64,000 nt of DNA, from NCBI GenBank assembly GCA_000349905.1, contig KB722736.1:2616754-2680753 (forward strand), given 5' to 3'. The notes beneath the pieces are model-generated. The model did no database searches and had not been told where the DNA came from. It saw only the letters and a list, made by a program, of their open reading frames with translations. Made by a program: the position numbers and the translations under genes. The DNA is from Volvariella volvacea V23. Its lineage: Eukaryota; Basidiomycota; Agaricomycetes; Agaricales; Pluteaceae. Shown in pieces: positions 43,754 through 56,068 of this stretch (the stretch's first letter is position 1; each line of letters begins with the position of its first letter).

Positions 43754-45786
43754 TTAGCCATCGTTAGCCCCAACGTCCTGCCGTCGTTTTTCTTGCTTCA
43801 GCCTGTGTATTTCCTCCCTCCGTCCAAAGTCTGAGTCATGTAGTTCCTGCGTATATACATCAGTCTTGTCTATCCTGCACATCGCCCCAGATCCTCTCAC
43901 CATCTGAGCCAAACGTTTTGCCGTGGACACCGTGTTTAATTTCTCCAGTACCTTCCCTTCTGGAAGCGTCATCTCCGTCAGCTTCGTTTCTATGTCATCG
44001 TCTTAGCGTTTCAATAACTACCAACGAGATCAGGCCTACTCACTGATCCTGTCCTCAATCCTCAGAACCCTTTCCTCGTCCCGTTCTGTTACAAAGCTTA
44101 CCGCCGTCCCTCCTCTCCCTGCTCGTGCAGTACGCCCAACCCGATGGGTGTACTCTTCCGGTTCGTTGGGCAGGTCCCAGTTAATAACAAGGGCAACGTC
44201 TTCTATGTCCAGCCCACGTGCCCCAACCCCCGTGCATACCAGTACAGGCACAACAGATCCGCGGAACAGAGAGAGAGAGGTCAGCCGCTCTCGCTGTGTC
44301 AATCGGGAGTGAAGGGCTGTGCTTCGGATGGAAAGCGATTTCAAAACGAGAGTAAGGTACGCTGCAGTTCGCGACCGAGCGCAGAAGATAATAGTTGGGG
44401 GTGGTTGTTCCACGCCCTCGTCTTCTTCCGATTTGCCTTTCCTTTTGGGTTTTGTCTTTGCCTTCCCTTTGGCAGGTTCAATGGGAGTCCGTCGAAGGTG
44501 CAGAGTTGACTCAGGTGGGTTACAAAGGAAATAATACAGATATACTTCACGAACGTGAGAGGGAACGAGAATGAAGTGTTGGTTCAGGGTGGATACCGTT
44601 TCTACACTGCATGAGAGCTTAGTTTGTAAATAGTTGCACAGAATGCTGCAACGCACCTTTCTGACATTCGGTGTACAAATAGTTTTTGCTTTCCTGGTCG
44701 GGGAGGTGCCGCTATCAAGGTGTCGATGGAGGGTGTGAGGGTGGCTGTAAAAAGGCATGTCTGGCGTTCCTTTGGAAGTATGTCGAAAAGATACGACAGC
44801 TCTGGAGCGAAGGTAGGAGTCAGCAGACGATCTGCTTCATCAAGAACCTTCCAGTCGTTAGAGAAGAGTGCGGTATATCAATCTTGAGAGACATACAAGG
44901 AATTTTATCTTCGATAAATCCCACTCTCCACGACTGCTGCGCAGATGGTCAACTATACGCCCAGGTGTCGCGATAACGACATGCGGATGACGCCCAAGTT
45001 CTAACGCTTGAGCCATCATATCCATTCCTCCGACTACGACAGCAGTTCGGATGTGTAGTGGACCACCAAGGACAGCAAATTGTTCAGAAATTTGGAATGC
45101 TAGTTCCCTACGGAATACTGCATCAGCAACGACAGGTGGACCAAAGGATGGATATACCTTGTTGGGGTCAATACGAGTGCGTATATCCCATATGGGTCGA
45201 TGGATAATGCTTGGAGGATTGGCAACGCAAATGCGATAGTTTTTCCTGAACCCGTCTTCGCATTCCCCACACAGTCTCTACCTTGTGTGCAGCATTAGAC
45301 ACATCTTAACATATTAATTGAGCCTGATATCACACCAGCAAGAAGTGGCGGAATGCAAGCCGCTTGAACCTCAGTTGGTGCTCGAATTGACATCACTTCA
45401 AGCGCACGTTGAAGGAAGGCTGAAATTCCGAGCTCAGTGAATGAGGACAGTGGCTTACTGACGCTTTTAGTTGTCGATGTCGATGCCAAAATAGTCGGCT
45501 GCCCTCCTTTGAATGCTATCCTAGAAGATGAAACAATCCTGGGTTTACTGCGCCTATCCTCAGTTACGTCGTGTCCATCATCTTCATCCTCATCCTCGTC
45601 TTCGTCCTTACTGAAATTACTCGGTCCGGGATCGTCAAGGCTGGCCTGGCTTCGATCTGAGGTCGCAGCGTCGGAGTCGTTGTCCACAGGGTCCTCGATG
45701 GCAATGCGCCGTGGTTTTTTGGAAGGAAGTTCTTCAAGCTGTTTTAATAGCACATCAGCTGTTAGTGCTCTTCGTTTTGTGCCCAT
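43754..45786 (-). CDS. DBP8: DEAD-box RNA helicase DBP8 (DDX49), 40S ribosome biogenesis
   Basis: DBP8 acts in early 18S rRNA processing in the nucleolus. The N-terminus ([27 protein letters not shown]) is basic, then very acidic. The helicase core is complete across several exons: [28 protein letters not shown] (Q motif), [17 protein letters not shown] (Walker A), [31 protein letters not shown] (DEAD), FTATLT (SAT variant), [27 protein letters not shown] and [17 protein letters not shown]8-specific insert rich in Lys ([19 protein letters not shown]) separates blocks of RecA2. The C-terminus ends [17 protein letters not shown]. It is a useful contrast to the degenerate helicase at 11660-14723. 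Confidence 0.93.
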
Positions 45787-46190
45787 TTAGAGGGAGGAGT
45801 TAACGGCGTCGTTCAAGAAGTTTTGATCAATATTTACGTAAGCCCCTCTCATTTTCCTGAACCAACGCAGTAGTGCCATGCTAACAACACAATCGCTTAT
45901 AAGGTGACTGAGCCTTAGACGCAGTTACGACGGGGCTCACTAATCGGCCGTCTCATGATCATCCACCCTCGGGGGTTGTGGCCAATGGCAAGGGTGATGA
46001 CCTGAGCTTCTTCGGTGTCTCACCGCAGTTCCCCATTGGATGAATATATCTACATTTGAGTACTCCAGAGGCAATGCTGCTTGTCATTGCAGGAGCCATC
46101 CTACAGATGTAAGTGCTGCCGCGCATCTGCTCATTTTTTACTCTAACTGTTTGTGCCCTTGCTAGCTTCGTGAGCTGAAGAACGCTTGTC
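45787..46190. other. Divergent promoter region, DBP8 and DUF302 genes
   Basis: About 400 bp between two start codons facing apart. A 77-codon minus frame (46192-45959) has no domain. Nothing more specific seen. Confidence 0.45.
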
Positions 46191-46819
46191 ATGGCGCCTC
46201 AAAACACCAACGAAACTGGGTCGCAACCTTCCAAAGCGACTACGCGTACCACCACCTTGACAGTGCCACTTATCACAGTTGATACTCCTGTTCCTGTGAC
46301 TGAGGTGGTGGCTCGCCTTGAGCGAGAAGTCAATAAGCAAGGTTCTGCGGGTTTTATGTTGCGATTAAAGGAGGCCAGAACCAGAGATGAAATCAAAGAC
46401 ATCGTCAACTCGATCACTAACGGAAGTGATTTCCTGTGAGCACGAAGGCCATCGAGCCGATCCCCTCTAATACGTTTCCACATTGCAGCTACTTCCAAGA
46501 CTTCCCTCACAGCAACTGGTTGAACGTATTCTCCGGAGTTACCGACACCCCATACACCTCCACTTATGTTATTGGGAACCCGGTCGTTGCACAAACCATT
46601 ATGCGACATGACCTCCGTGCAGCGCTTCATATCCCACCTAGATTGCTTGTCCGCGAAAAAGAAGACCGCTCAGGAACTGAAATTACGTATCAGCTCCCGT
46701 CATCTGTGATGATCTTGGACAATGATCCCAATATCGAGGCGGCTACAAAGGCGTTAGACGAGAAGCTTGCTCGTTTGGTTGAGAAAATCGCGAGAGTAGA
46801 TAACGATGCTCAGTTGTAA
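46191..46819 (+). CDS. DUF302-domain protein
   Basis: Exon 1 is MAPQNTNETGSQPSKATTRTTTLTVPLITVDTPVPVTEVVARLEREVNKQGSAGFMLRLKEARTRDEIKDIVNSITNGSDFL. The donor at the apparent stop (CT/GTGAGC) splices to YFQDFPHSNWLNVFSG. The remainder matches DUF302 (TT1751-like fold): STYVIGNPVVAQTIMRHDLRAALHIPPRLLVRE, then EITYQLPSSVMI and ALDEKLARLVEKIA. Length is about 190 residues. The biochemical role of DUF302 is not established; bacterial members are small stand-alone proteins. Confidence 0.8.
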
Positions 46820-46950
46820 CACATGTACTATATTCAATCACGTGGGCTGACAATGCAACCGCGTTCAAAAGCTTGCCCCACGCGTATTCAACTTGCCCTT
46901 TCCATCCATCTTGACAACACCTCTCTACGCCAGTCCTCAACTCGCTTAAG

Positions 46951-47440
46951 ATGTCTGCTGTTGCCACTCCTAACGACTCACCCGCCAGCAACTCCGTTCA
47001 ACCACTTCACAACCCCTCTCAAGCTGCCCACGTCGCACCCGCTGTAGCAGGAAGTGGACCAAGTTTGGGTGCGAAAGCCCTCCTAGCGAAGAAGATGGCA
47101 AAAACTCAGTACGGCCCCTCTATGTTGCTGTCAGACTAGTGGCTGACCCACACACACTGTAGCAATCCGGCTTTCCGTTCACCCACGGACAACCTTATGA
47201 CACCGTGCACCCAAAAGCTTAATGCAGCTAAAAAGAAGCAATTCGCTAAGTCAGTGGCTCCCCACTCTGCCATGCACGCACCTGATTTCAGTCTATTTGC
47301 TTAAATACAGGGGTACAAAGCCAGTGCAACTCTTTAGCCAACTCGAACAGACAAATGAAAGTGATGAAGAACCGCCCAATTCTATTGAGAAGAAGAGTAC
47401 AGCAACACTCCCAACGGATGATGACGAGAACCCCTTTTAG
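46951..47440 (+). CDS. Spo12-like mitotic exit protein
   Basis: Three exons give a ~115-residue protein: MSAVATPNDSPASNSVQPLHNPSQ.....LGAKALLAKKMAKT / HNPAFRSPTDNLMTPCTQKLNAAKKKQFA / KGTKPVQLFSQLEQTNESDEE...DDDENPF. The central SPTDNLMTPCTQKL is the Spo12 signature (SPTDxLxSPCxxKL), with Ser/Thr-Pro sites for cyclin-dependent kinase. Spo12 acts in the FEAR pathway releasing Cdc14 in early anaphase. Both introns are GT-AG and keep phase. The rest of the protein is low complexity, as in known members. Confidence 0.75.
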
Positions 47441-47634
47441 TGTCACCTTGCTTCTCCCGTGCCCCCGCTTTCTACTTTTCGTTCGCTATCGCGCTTTCTG
47501 TATCTTCAGTGTAAATTGTACACTACATATACCATGTATCGAGCACGTGGTCCCCTTGCCGAGCCCCGTCATCAGGCTCATCTTAAGCTTATTACTTTCT
47601 CGAACAACCTTCCGCCTCTGCGTCCCTGCCCTTC

Positions 47635-48412
47635 ATGGACATCTCTGGTAACCCAGTATCAATCGACGAGTTGTTGAGGTCCGTTTCTGAACTGTCAGAG
47701 AGGCCTGAGAACGGCCTTACACCAACGTCGGTGAAGAGCACATTTCTCGCATACGCAATACCCAACTTAATCGACCCAGGCAAATACTTCAAGTCCTTGA
47801 TGGCCTTCCAAAGCTAGCAGAGAAGCACTTAAAGGAGCTTGGTCACCAAGGTATACCTGCCTCGGTTGTAAGCTTAGCCTAGCATTCCTCAGAGACCTCC
47901 AGACGGGACATGCCCGATATGCTTTACATCGCTCTTGGCCTTGCTTTCAGAAGAGGAGACTGCTATCGCTATGGATTCCCCGGCACACCCAGTTGAAGAA
48001 CTGGGCGTGACTAGGTTGGATGGGGAAGGGCAATGTGGCCACGTATTTTGCCGTCGCGAGTTGAGTTTGTTTCAGTCTTGCTAATAGTTAATGATATTGA
48101 CTTTGCCTAGCCTCGTTCGGTGGGTTCGAGATGGTGTACGTGTAAAAGCGTACCAATCAACCGCATATGCTCATTTTTATTCAACAGCATAATTCGTGCC
48201 CTTTGTGTAGACGGAAGCTCCTCCAACAGACTGGAGGTGCATCAACTAGGGGCAATGAGAACACTGGCAGTTCACAAACTATGGCAGATAGATTTCTTCG
48301 TTTGCTCGTCAATGAGGTTTCGCCGTTTGGAGTAGACGTTGACTTTTCTATGTTAAATGAAGAGTCCTCAGACGGAAATAGCAGGAACGATTATTCCAGC
48401 ATGTATTCGTAG
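47635..48412 (+). CDS. RING-finger protein, probable E3 ubiquitin ligase
   Basis: The first exon begins MDISGNPVSIDELLRSVSELSERPENGLTPTSVKSTFLAYAIPNLIDPGKYFKSL. The exon edge after it is not resolved. The RING lies in later exons: DGTCPICFTSLLALLSEEETAIAM, then LDGEGQCGHVFCRR / LVRWVRDG / HNSCPLCRRKLLQQTG, giving CxxC, CxHxxC and CxxC pairs. An unusually long spacer between the second Cys and the CGH pair (about 40 residues) is rich in Glu and Ala. The C-terminus (RFLRLLVNEVSPFGVDVDFSMLNEES) is short and has no membrane segment. The orthologue group was not recognised. Confidence 0.75.
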
Positions 48413-48628
48413 TGTACAGAGAACCTATTATCTTGTAATAGTGCGACTCTGCCGGTAACAACGTAAGGTGATTAAATATCTCGAGTAGGATTGTGGGACC
48501 AGTATTTGGGTGTATGTATGAAAACAAGGGCAGAAACCAGAAAGATGAGCAGACCATCGGTAAGAAATATTGTCCACAATGAACGTTAGCTAGTCGTAAT
48601 TGCCAAGCTAGGCGTAACAGGTGTATGA

Positions 48629-51600
48629 TTAGTTTCTGCGGCAGAACCTGAAGAGGTTGCGCTTGAACCAGTACCATAAACACTGAACGAACATCAGCAA
48701 CGAGCCTAGTGACGAAATGAAAGCACGTACCCCACCAAATCTAACAGCAGATAACCCAAAAGTAGCATAGAGAATAAAACCGAAATAAGTACTTTGGCGT
48801 GCGGCCAAGCGCTGCTCATCCTCTTCAGGATTTTCGGTATTCGGCAATCCATTGATGTTTTCAATTGCGATAGCCAAAGCTGCATTAGTTAGAATCCACA
48901 TTGATACGAGTCGGGTACGGAATGTCTTGTTCTGGTCGTCCATAGTGGGCTTCTCGATCTCCTCTTTGACTTCAATCTTTTGAAGGGCGCGAGTAACGGT
49001 CTCCTTGAAGACAGCATCCAAATCATCCTGATTTCGGGCTGTATCTTCAACTACAGGACCGTCCGCATCCTTTTGCTTTGTCGATTTCACAGCTGGAAGA
49101 ACATCAGCTTTGTCGCTTCCTTTGGTACCCCAGGACACCTAATATACGTTAAGCATAGAGATCGTATTGAAACAAGGTCAGACACTTACATCGTGAAGGT
49201 TACAGAACGCGTAGACGTTGAGGATGTTGGTGAAACTGGGGGCGATGCATAGATACTGCAAGAAGCTGGAGAACATATGCCAGGGATCCCGCTATACGAC
49301 TTGTCAATGGGTTTGTCCACCAGGGCAAATAATAACTCACGTAAAGGAAGGAGGCAATGAAGTAGATGCCTGAATAGAGTGTTAAAGACGACTAATATAC
49401 AAGAGCTGGATACATACCAAACGTTGAGATCATTGCTGCAATCAGCGCACCAACAGGGGGGGTAAAGAATGTTGCAACAACCTCTGCTGGCGTCTTGTCC
49501 TTCAATAGTTCAGGAATTGACTATTGAAAAGGTCGTCAACAATGATCAATTCAGTGACTCCGATAAATGGACCTTACCTGGAAGGACAATGCGGTCAACC
49601 AAAATGAGCAAACCAGCAGATAGACAGCCAAGACTGCGTACACCCTAAGGACACGTAAGTACTGGTAACAGGTATAACGAAGAAATCTTACCAGAAGGTG
49701 ATGGCGTATGCCATACGCTCTCCCTTTGGACGATTTCCAAGAGCCAAGATGAATTGTAGAGCCAGGAAAGCTAAATAAATCCATTTGCAAGCGCTATTGA
49801 TCCAGTGCGTCTAAGAATCGCATTATCAGCTAAGAAGGCCTTGGTAAGGTGAATATAACTTACTATTTCAGCTGTGCCAAAGACGTAAATTTCTTGTTTA
49901 GGCAACAGGTCAAGGAGGATACTGAAAGTCAGCCAGAGATTGGCCAGGGCAAACCAGGAAAAGACAAGAGAAAAGGTATTATACTGAAAGTACGATCAGG
50001 TTATAATTTTGCGACCAGTGTCGAGACACTTACCAGAGCCTGGATGTGAAGGAAAAACATGCGGATGATACCATGACCAGATTTGTAGAAAGCGAAGAAA
50101 TTGACCAAAGCGTACTACGAGGAAGATTAATATCAATTCAAAAAATAAGGGAGAAAGTACATACAACGGAGGCTGCGAAAGAACCATTCAACCAACGACG
50201 ACGTTGTCCAATCAATTCTGCGGCCGACTCTGGCACATCGGTTTCCGCTTTACTGGGCTTGACATAAGTGAGCGTCCATCTATCTCCGGCCTTGGCGACG
50301 AGTTCAAAGCAAAGAATACGATCCTCAGCTGATCAGGCCAATGAGTAAGAAGTGCGTAGAACGAGCGGGCATCAAGTACCTAAGAACATGTTTTTGGTAA
50401 AGATGTTCATGCCGTAGATACCCTTGGCTCCAAGGCGATCGGCCAAAGAGTGATCACCGTGGAAGTATTGCTCAAGCGGGCGTCCGAGAATGGCTTTGAA
50501 TCGATAGGCTGAGAAAGCACCAGGAAGCACGGAGACATAACCAAAGCTACTCTCCAAGGGTTTGTCTATGAAACATTAGATACAGGTTGTTGGTGATGGA
50601 AAGCCATAGGCATACCAAGAATGTTGGACATTTTGTACTCAAAGTTTTGTGCAGCAACCAGCGGGTTAAGCAGCTTTTTGCCACCCTTGATCATGGCGTG
50701 AATTTCACCTGCAAAGTTCGTTAAAAGCGAGACAAAATAGAAGGGAGGGACACATACCGCAGCAACCGCCGAGATGGGCATCATTATAGAATGCCTCCCA
50801 GAGGTAGTAGATTGATTTGTGTCCAGGCTTTGTTCCGGCATCAATTAGAACGCAAATGTCGGGCTATGACAGGTTTACTTAGTTATTGGGCGCTTCAACC
50901 AAAGAGGCGATCTTACGTCCAGCATCTTGCCGATAGCATTGAATAGCCAACGGTGCGAGTTAATCTTTTTTTGATTTTTTGCCTTCACCACCAGGATAAT
51001 CTGGACGGGAACCAAATTGTTTGTATCATCCCCCTGGGGCAAAACCAACTGGGGGGTGGCATCGACAGATAGTTGGGTGGTATACTACATAAAGACCGTT
51101 AATAAATCTGTTTCTATAGGATCAAGATACCCCTACCTCGAAGATATGGGCGACAGTATCCTTTCCATCAATCTGCTTCTTCATGACACCATCCTGGTAT
51201 ACACCGACGGTGGCTAGCAAATCCAAGACGCTCTTGTCCATGGCCTCTAAACCGTCAATAATAAGAGCAACAGTGATCTTGTGCCATGCAGGAAGGCCTT
51301 CTTCGGCGTGTCGGCGCCAGTATTTGGATTGCCTCGTCTTGCAAATATCACGGATGTTCAGCATCACACCGTGCAAAGTACGCGCATACAAGGTCTTATC
51401 CTCGTTGTACGAGGTAACCGCAATGAGGATATCGGTTTGGCGGTTGTATATCTTAGTCCGGAGCGACCATCCGTGTTTCTCGTCGAAATCATCAGGGTCG
51501 CAAGTAGCTGCAGTGTAACGCATGTGCCTGCATGGGAAAGATCAGATAACTGTCGACAATGCCTGGGGGCGGAATAGGAGCTTACGTGAATTCTGTGGTG

Positions 51601-52148
51601 TTTGTAGCAGATGTCCATTTAGATTCCATGGCAGAATAGATGGGCGTTGGAACTGGGTATTCAGCGACAAAGTTTCCGTTTGTGAGCTTGACCTTGCGGG
51701 TGACACCACGCTTGATCGTTTGGCGCCGTCGCCATGCAGCTTCCGTTCCGGTGGACGAAGTGGAAGCAATGGAAGCGGGACGCCCTCCTGGGTGAGGATA
51801 AGGGTCTCCAAACGCCGTGGGGTCAGTAGGACTACAAATGGCCGAAATGATGGTGATCAATCTCAATGATTATCACCAAACGCGCGCGTGGAAGGGAACG
51901 TACCCAGGAGGATAGAAACCGCCGGCAAAAGACTGGCCAGCATTAAGAGGTTGCTTCTCTATGTAATCGTCATCATAGTTGTGCTCGCCAGCATTGAAGT
52001 CCTGGGCCAGAGTGGTAGTACTCTCGTAATGGCGCGGACCTCCATGGTATGGGCGTTCGGGCTCAGAAAAATGGGTCTGACGGGGACGATCCGCGAAGGG
52101 ATCACCGTAGGAGGTGGGCGGGAGTTGGGGAGGGTTATTATCCGACAT
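48629..52148 (-). CDS. Chitin synthase, division 1 (class I-III type)
   Basis: A family-2 glycosyltransferase that makes chitin from UDP-GlcNAc at the plasma membrane. It starts [24 protein letters not shown], a disordered N-terminus. The N-terminal chitin-synthase domain follows ([31 protein letters not shown], then [21 protein letters not shown]). The catalytic core reads [72 protein letters not shown] and [12 protein letters not shown], all present. About seven membrane helices and [14 protein letters not shown] follow, and the protein ends NLFRFCRRN. More than ten introns. No myosin motor, so it is not class V/VII. The ATG at 52166 is an alternative start. Confidence 0.94.
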
Positions 52149-52777
52149 GAGAAAGAGGAGAGGCAAGAAACGATGAAGACGATAAGGACGAAAGGAACGG
52201 ATGAATGAGGAGGGAAAGAGAAGTCAAAATGAGAGGCTTTACGCTAGGGACTGCTTTTGTGTGTTGCAACAGAAAAGGCAAATAAGCTGGTGCCCAATTT
52301 GCTGCCAGGACCCCAGAGCATGGTTCTATTCGTCCCTGATGTGACGCCGTTACCGCGCGCTTTCTTGGCACCGCTGTCCTGCCCTCCATCCCGGCGCCGT
52401 GGGCCCCAAACGGGTACTCAATTCACCAGCGAATGCCCCGTTGGCCTCGAGCCTTGCGTTCCGTATCGATGGGCCAACGATGGTCTAATCTATCGATCAG
52501 CAGACACTTGCAATGCATGCAGGTCCTACCCCAGACACCCCAGGCATTTATTGCTCGTGACAACGGGCTATACGGACATCGCACCTCCGACGCATCACAG
52601 CGCTTTCGGCGCTTGAACCGCAGATCTGCCCCGCCTTGAGCACAGACTCTGCTCTTGACATGTTATCAATTTCATTCCTCGGGACACATTAGCCGGATCA
52701 ATCATTATTTAACAGTCGCCCTTGGGCTTTTATTATTGCTCACAGCCTCCCACCCCCAAGCTGTCGTTGCTGCTCCA
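52149..52777. other. Divergent promoter region of chitin synthase and GST-like genes
   Basis: About 630 bp with no supported gene. Plus-strand frames of 106-119 codons here show no domain. It is likely leader and promoter sequence for both neighbours. Confidence 0.5.
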
Positions 52778-54154
52778 ATGCCCCTGCACTGCTCGGTAAT
52801 TCTATACCGGTGAGAGCGGTCCCTTACCCACATACCCCTCAGTGAGCCCAATCGACCTTCATCCCTAGTTATGCTGCTTCGCCGTACTCAAAGAAGGTGG
52901 AGTATGTTTTGGCCCTCAAACAAATCCCACATCGGCTTGTCGAGGTGGGCATCGCCCTTTGTCTCTTCTTCGCTGTTCTGATCCCATCAAGGTAGCTAGC
53001 ACACTGCCCCGACCTGACATATCCGAGTGGTTAGGCATTTCGTACAGAAGGATACCTATTCTGGCCATTGGAAATGATGTGTATTGTGACACGAGGTGAA
53101 AGCGCGACCGTCGAGCCCATCCGTTTCATGCTGTGCTGAAAGCTATTCTAGTCTCATCATCTCAGCGCTGGAGCGCCATTTCCCTTCTTCAGCAGGGTAT
53201 GGCACCGTATTCCCTCCCCGTAAACATGGGGGAGGAACGGACCTGGGTGTCACCAAGGCATTCTCACAGTTCTATGTCGATACGACCCTATTCCCTCTGG
53301 CTACTGCATTACTACCTTGGGATAAATTCCCCAAGTCCTTCATCCAGGATAGGAGCGCCGTGAGTTGAGCGCATCGACTCATGACTACTGTCCGATAACT
53401 GATGTCACCCAAAGCTTCGGGGTGCACCAATCAACACACAAGCAATGCTGGCCGCCAGAGGCGCGTCGTTGAGCCAACTTTCATCGCATCTAGTGTGTGC
53501 ATAAGGCGCTTTAACTGAGTTGCCACAGTCTCTGATAGTTGTGTAGACATTGGTGGAAGAACAACTAGCGGACGACAGGGAGTGGTTATTTGATACCAAC
53601 CTTCCTGGGTTGGCCGATATATCAGTCTATTTTGTCCTCGCGTGGCTGAAATCATTCCGTGGCCTCGAAGCTCTCTTTGACCAAAGCAAATTTCCTCGTG
53701 TTCTGCAGGCAAGCACATTTATGTTCGGCGCAGGCACGAGCTAATTTATCTTAGTGGATTGACCGTTTGTCAGCGTTCCTCGCGAGTCGAGCCGCTGCTA
53801 TGCCCAAAATTGAGGGCCAGGAAGCTGCTCAAGTCATTACTGTTTCCCCTTATGAGGATCCAAAGCTCTTTGGTTTTGACACAACAGAAGCGCAGCGGCT
53901 TGGTCTAACGTTCGAGCAATTGGTCGAAATTGCTCCTAGTGACACAGGTAACTTATCCAACACAACCTTCCCGTCAGGCTGTTGATTGCACTATTGCAGG
54001 TCGCAACTATCCCACACGGGGCAAACTGATTGCCCTAAATAGAGAAGAGTCGGTAATTTTGGTCAAAGTCCCAATGGGTTATGTTCATTGTCACTTCCCG
54101 AGACCTGGATTTTCCATTAAACCAGCACGGGACGTAGTGAAGTCTGTACTCTAA
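52778..54154 (+). CDS. GST-like protein with basidiomycete-type C-terminal extension
   Basis: Exons join to MPLHCSVILYR / YAASPYSKKVEYVLALKQIPHRLVE / VASTLPRPDISEWLGISYRRIPILAIGNDVYCDT / SLIISALERHFPSSAGYG. This is a GST N-terminal thioredoxin fold with the catalytic region in YAASPYSKK and the DTS glutathione contact. The helical domain follows (TKAFSQFYVDTTLFPLATALLPWDKFPKSF, then VEEQLADDREWLFDTNLPGLADISVYFVLAWLKSF, WIDRLSAFLASRAAAM). After it come ~90 residues of another kind (GLTFEQLVEIAPSDT / GRNYPTRGKLIALNREESVILVKV..GYVHCHFPRPGFSIK) that look like a small beta domain. Substrate unknown. It ends 113 bp from the convergent COQ10 stop. Confidence 0.82.
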
Positions 54155-54267
54155 GTGCTGGTATGCTTTCGTGCGTCCTACTTCGTTATAATTAGGTGTG
54201 AAGAAAGCGGTACCATCGTGTGTATTGAATCTTTGCAAGATGCCCTGTAATGTCCTAGAGTGGTACT

Positions 54268-54987
54268 CTAAGGTCGCATTGGTCGATAGACCTCGTGACA
54301 GCGATCTTCAAACGCCTTGACCATGAGTTTCGAGACTTGTCCAAAGAATGTCGACGACACTGCTGCATGTAAAGGATTCGTAAATGCATATTCCAGTTCC
54401 AGAGACACCCAGGTTGGGCCTTGAACCGGGTGTTGGAGTGACTTCGTTGTAACTGGTTCGAATTTCCAGATGGTGTTGAGGGTTTTGAATAGTGGCGTAG
54501 ACGAGGATGCGACAGCCTAAAAAAGAACAATTCCGCAATGGCCTACAATGCAGTGGACTGGCTACGAACCTTTACCTCTGTGTATGGGGTACAGGTAACT
54601 GTGCTAACATAGCTTTCTGTAAAGTTGAGGAAGCCAACAGTTAGTTCCGCCTCCATCACAGAAACAGGTGAGCCGATCCTGGTGATCGGTGGTTTGACCA
54701 TCCGGGAAGCCGTGCAAAACGGGACAAAATGTGGATATGACGCAACATCCGCCACGATATTGTATAGCTGGTTCTGCCCGTAGCTAACCGATGCGTTGTT
54801 TAGATCTTTGTAGAAACGAATGTTGCAATAAAACCCACGGGAAAAGTTTTCGTTCTCGATATGTTTGGAGCTCGCCAGGCGGTGAAGAGAACGGGGAAGG
54901 AAAACTCAGGAAAGTTCGCGCATTGCAGGCTTTGTGGGGTGATAGGTGTCTTAGGTCCACAGGCAGGAGGCGTGGTCGGATGACCAT
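54268..54987 (-). CDS. COQ10: Coenzyme Q-binding protein COQ10 (START domain)
   Basis: COQ10 is a mitochondrial lipid-binding protein that supports Q function in respiration. The N-terminus MVIRPRLLPVDLRHLSPHKACNARTFLSFPS is a presequence. YRERKLFP / YGQNQLYNIVADVASYPHFVPFCTASRMV enters the START/polyketide-cyclase fold. AELTVGFLNFTESYVSTVTCTPYTEVK / IWKFEPV..., TWVSLELEYAFTNPLHAAVSSTFFGQVSKLMVKAFE and RCHEVYRPMRP complete it. Each block matches the family, and the length of ~190 residues is usual. Three exons or more. It lies downstream of the zinc-knuckle gene on the same strand. Confidence 0.9.
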
Positions 54988-55285
54988 GATGTGTCAAGAG
55001 TTGTGCAATTTGTGTATAAAGTAAGCGTGTGATAAACCCCGAGACCCAATCTCGGCGTGGACGCTTAACATCCAATCACATCAATCCTGTTAATTACTTC
55101 ACGGGGCAATTAATCCATCGATATCAAGTCCATTCAGACTGCATGTTGGCCTTCTCCATGTCAAAAGCATTTGGCACACAATCAGGGCAGCAACAGTTAG
55201 ATGAATATATTAATTGCTGTGGCATACAGGGGAGAACAACGAGCGGTCAAAGCACCTTTCTCGTCAGAGTCTGAGAATCTCGATG

Positions 55286-56068
55286 TCACGAGTTTTCGGG
55301 GCAATCTTTAGCGATCTGAAAACGACGTCAGTCAGATGAGATATAAATAGTGTGTCAATAGCCTACATGGCCCTCCTGTTGGCATTTGTAGCAGGTCTTG
55401 TTCTTGTTCACGTTGCCATTGGTATTGCCGGTGTCATTTACAGTCGTTCCAGGAGGAGCAAGGCAGTCCCTATAATTTGTTGGCAGGGAATTCGCAAGGA
55501 CAAAGCAAACACCTACTTGGCCATGTGGTTTGGTCCACCGCAACGGTAGCACTTGATGGGGGGCAGAGTTGAAGTGTTCAATGTACGGCCGGGGGGTGGT
55601 GCGCGGGAGGCGAATCCCGACCCTGCAGCATTACCGCTGGGACAAGTCCGAGCGATATGTCCAAAGCGACCGCAGTTCTGTTGAGCAAGGGTTATGTTAC
55701 GAAGTATACATGACATTATATCCCTCACATAACATTTACTACTAGACTGTACCCGTAAACTTGGGCATTCAGCTATGATGGGAATCAGGAACGAGAACAA
55801 AATGTTCTTAGTCCACCAACCTTGAATATGCCCAACACCTCCACAAGAGTAGCATTGCTTCGTTGCAACTGTACGAGGAGACGGGCACGCCGAAGATTCA
55901 TGCCCAGGTTGACGACAGTTGTAGCAAAGTCGCTGCTCCGATGAACAGTTTTCGGCAATGTGCCCCACTAAGCAGAAATTTTGAGAAAGGACTAAATCCA
56001 GGAAATGAGTGAGTCTACACACAATTGCCGCACTTAAAGCAACCCTTCCTAGAGAACTGATAAGCCAT
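55286..56068 (-). CDS. CCHC zinc-knuckle nucleic-acid-binding protein (GIS2/CNBP/Byr3 type)
   Basis: Exons assemble a ~180-residue protein with six CCHC knuckles. They are CFKCGNLGHIAENC, CYNCRQPGHESSAC, CYSCGGVGHIQAEC, a fourth ending NCGRFGHIARTC, CYRCGGPNHMAK.C and CYKCQQEGH/IAKDC. A Gly/Arg-containing linker (SGNAAGSGFASRAPPPGRTLNTST) sits between knuckles four and five. The start is MAYQFSRKG and the end CPENS. Introns cut inside several knuckles, which is why the single frames look broken. Family members bind G-rich single-stranded RNA or DNA and associate with polysomes and stress granules. No protease or reverse transcriptase lies near, so this is not a retrotransposon Gag. Confidence 0.9.

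Noticed and set aside
53020..53050. tRNA-like D-arm string CCGAGTGGTTAGGC
   Set aside because: It encodes DISEWLGISYRR of the GST-like protein in frame, and no acceptor stem, anticodon arm or T-arm follows.
55286..56068. CCHC zinc knuckles as a retrotransposon Gag remnant
   Set aside because: Six regular knuckles in a spliced, intact gene with no protease, reverse transcriptase or terminal repeats nearby fit GIS2/CNBP.
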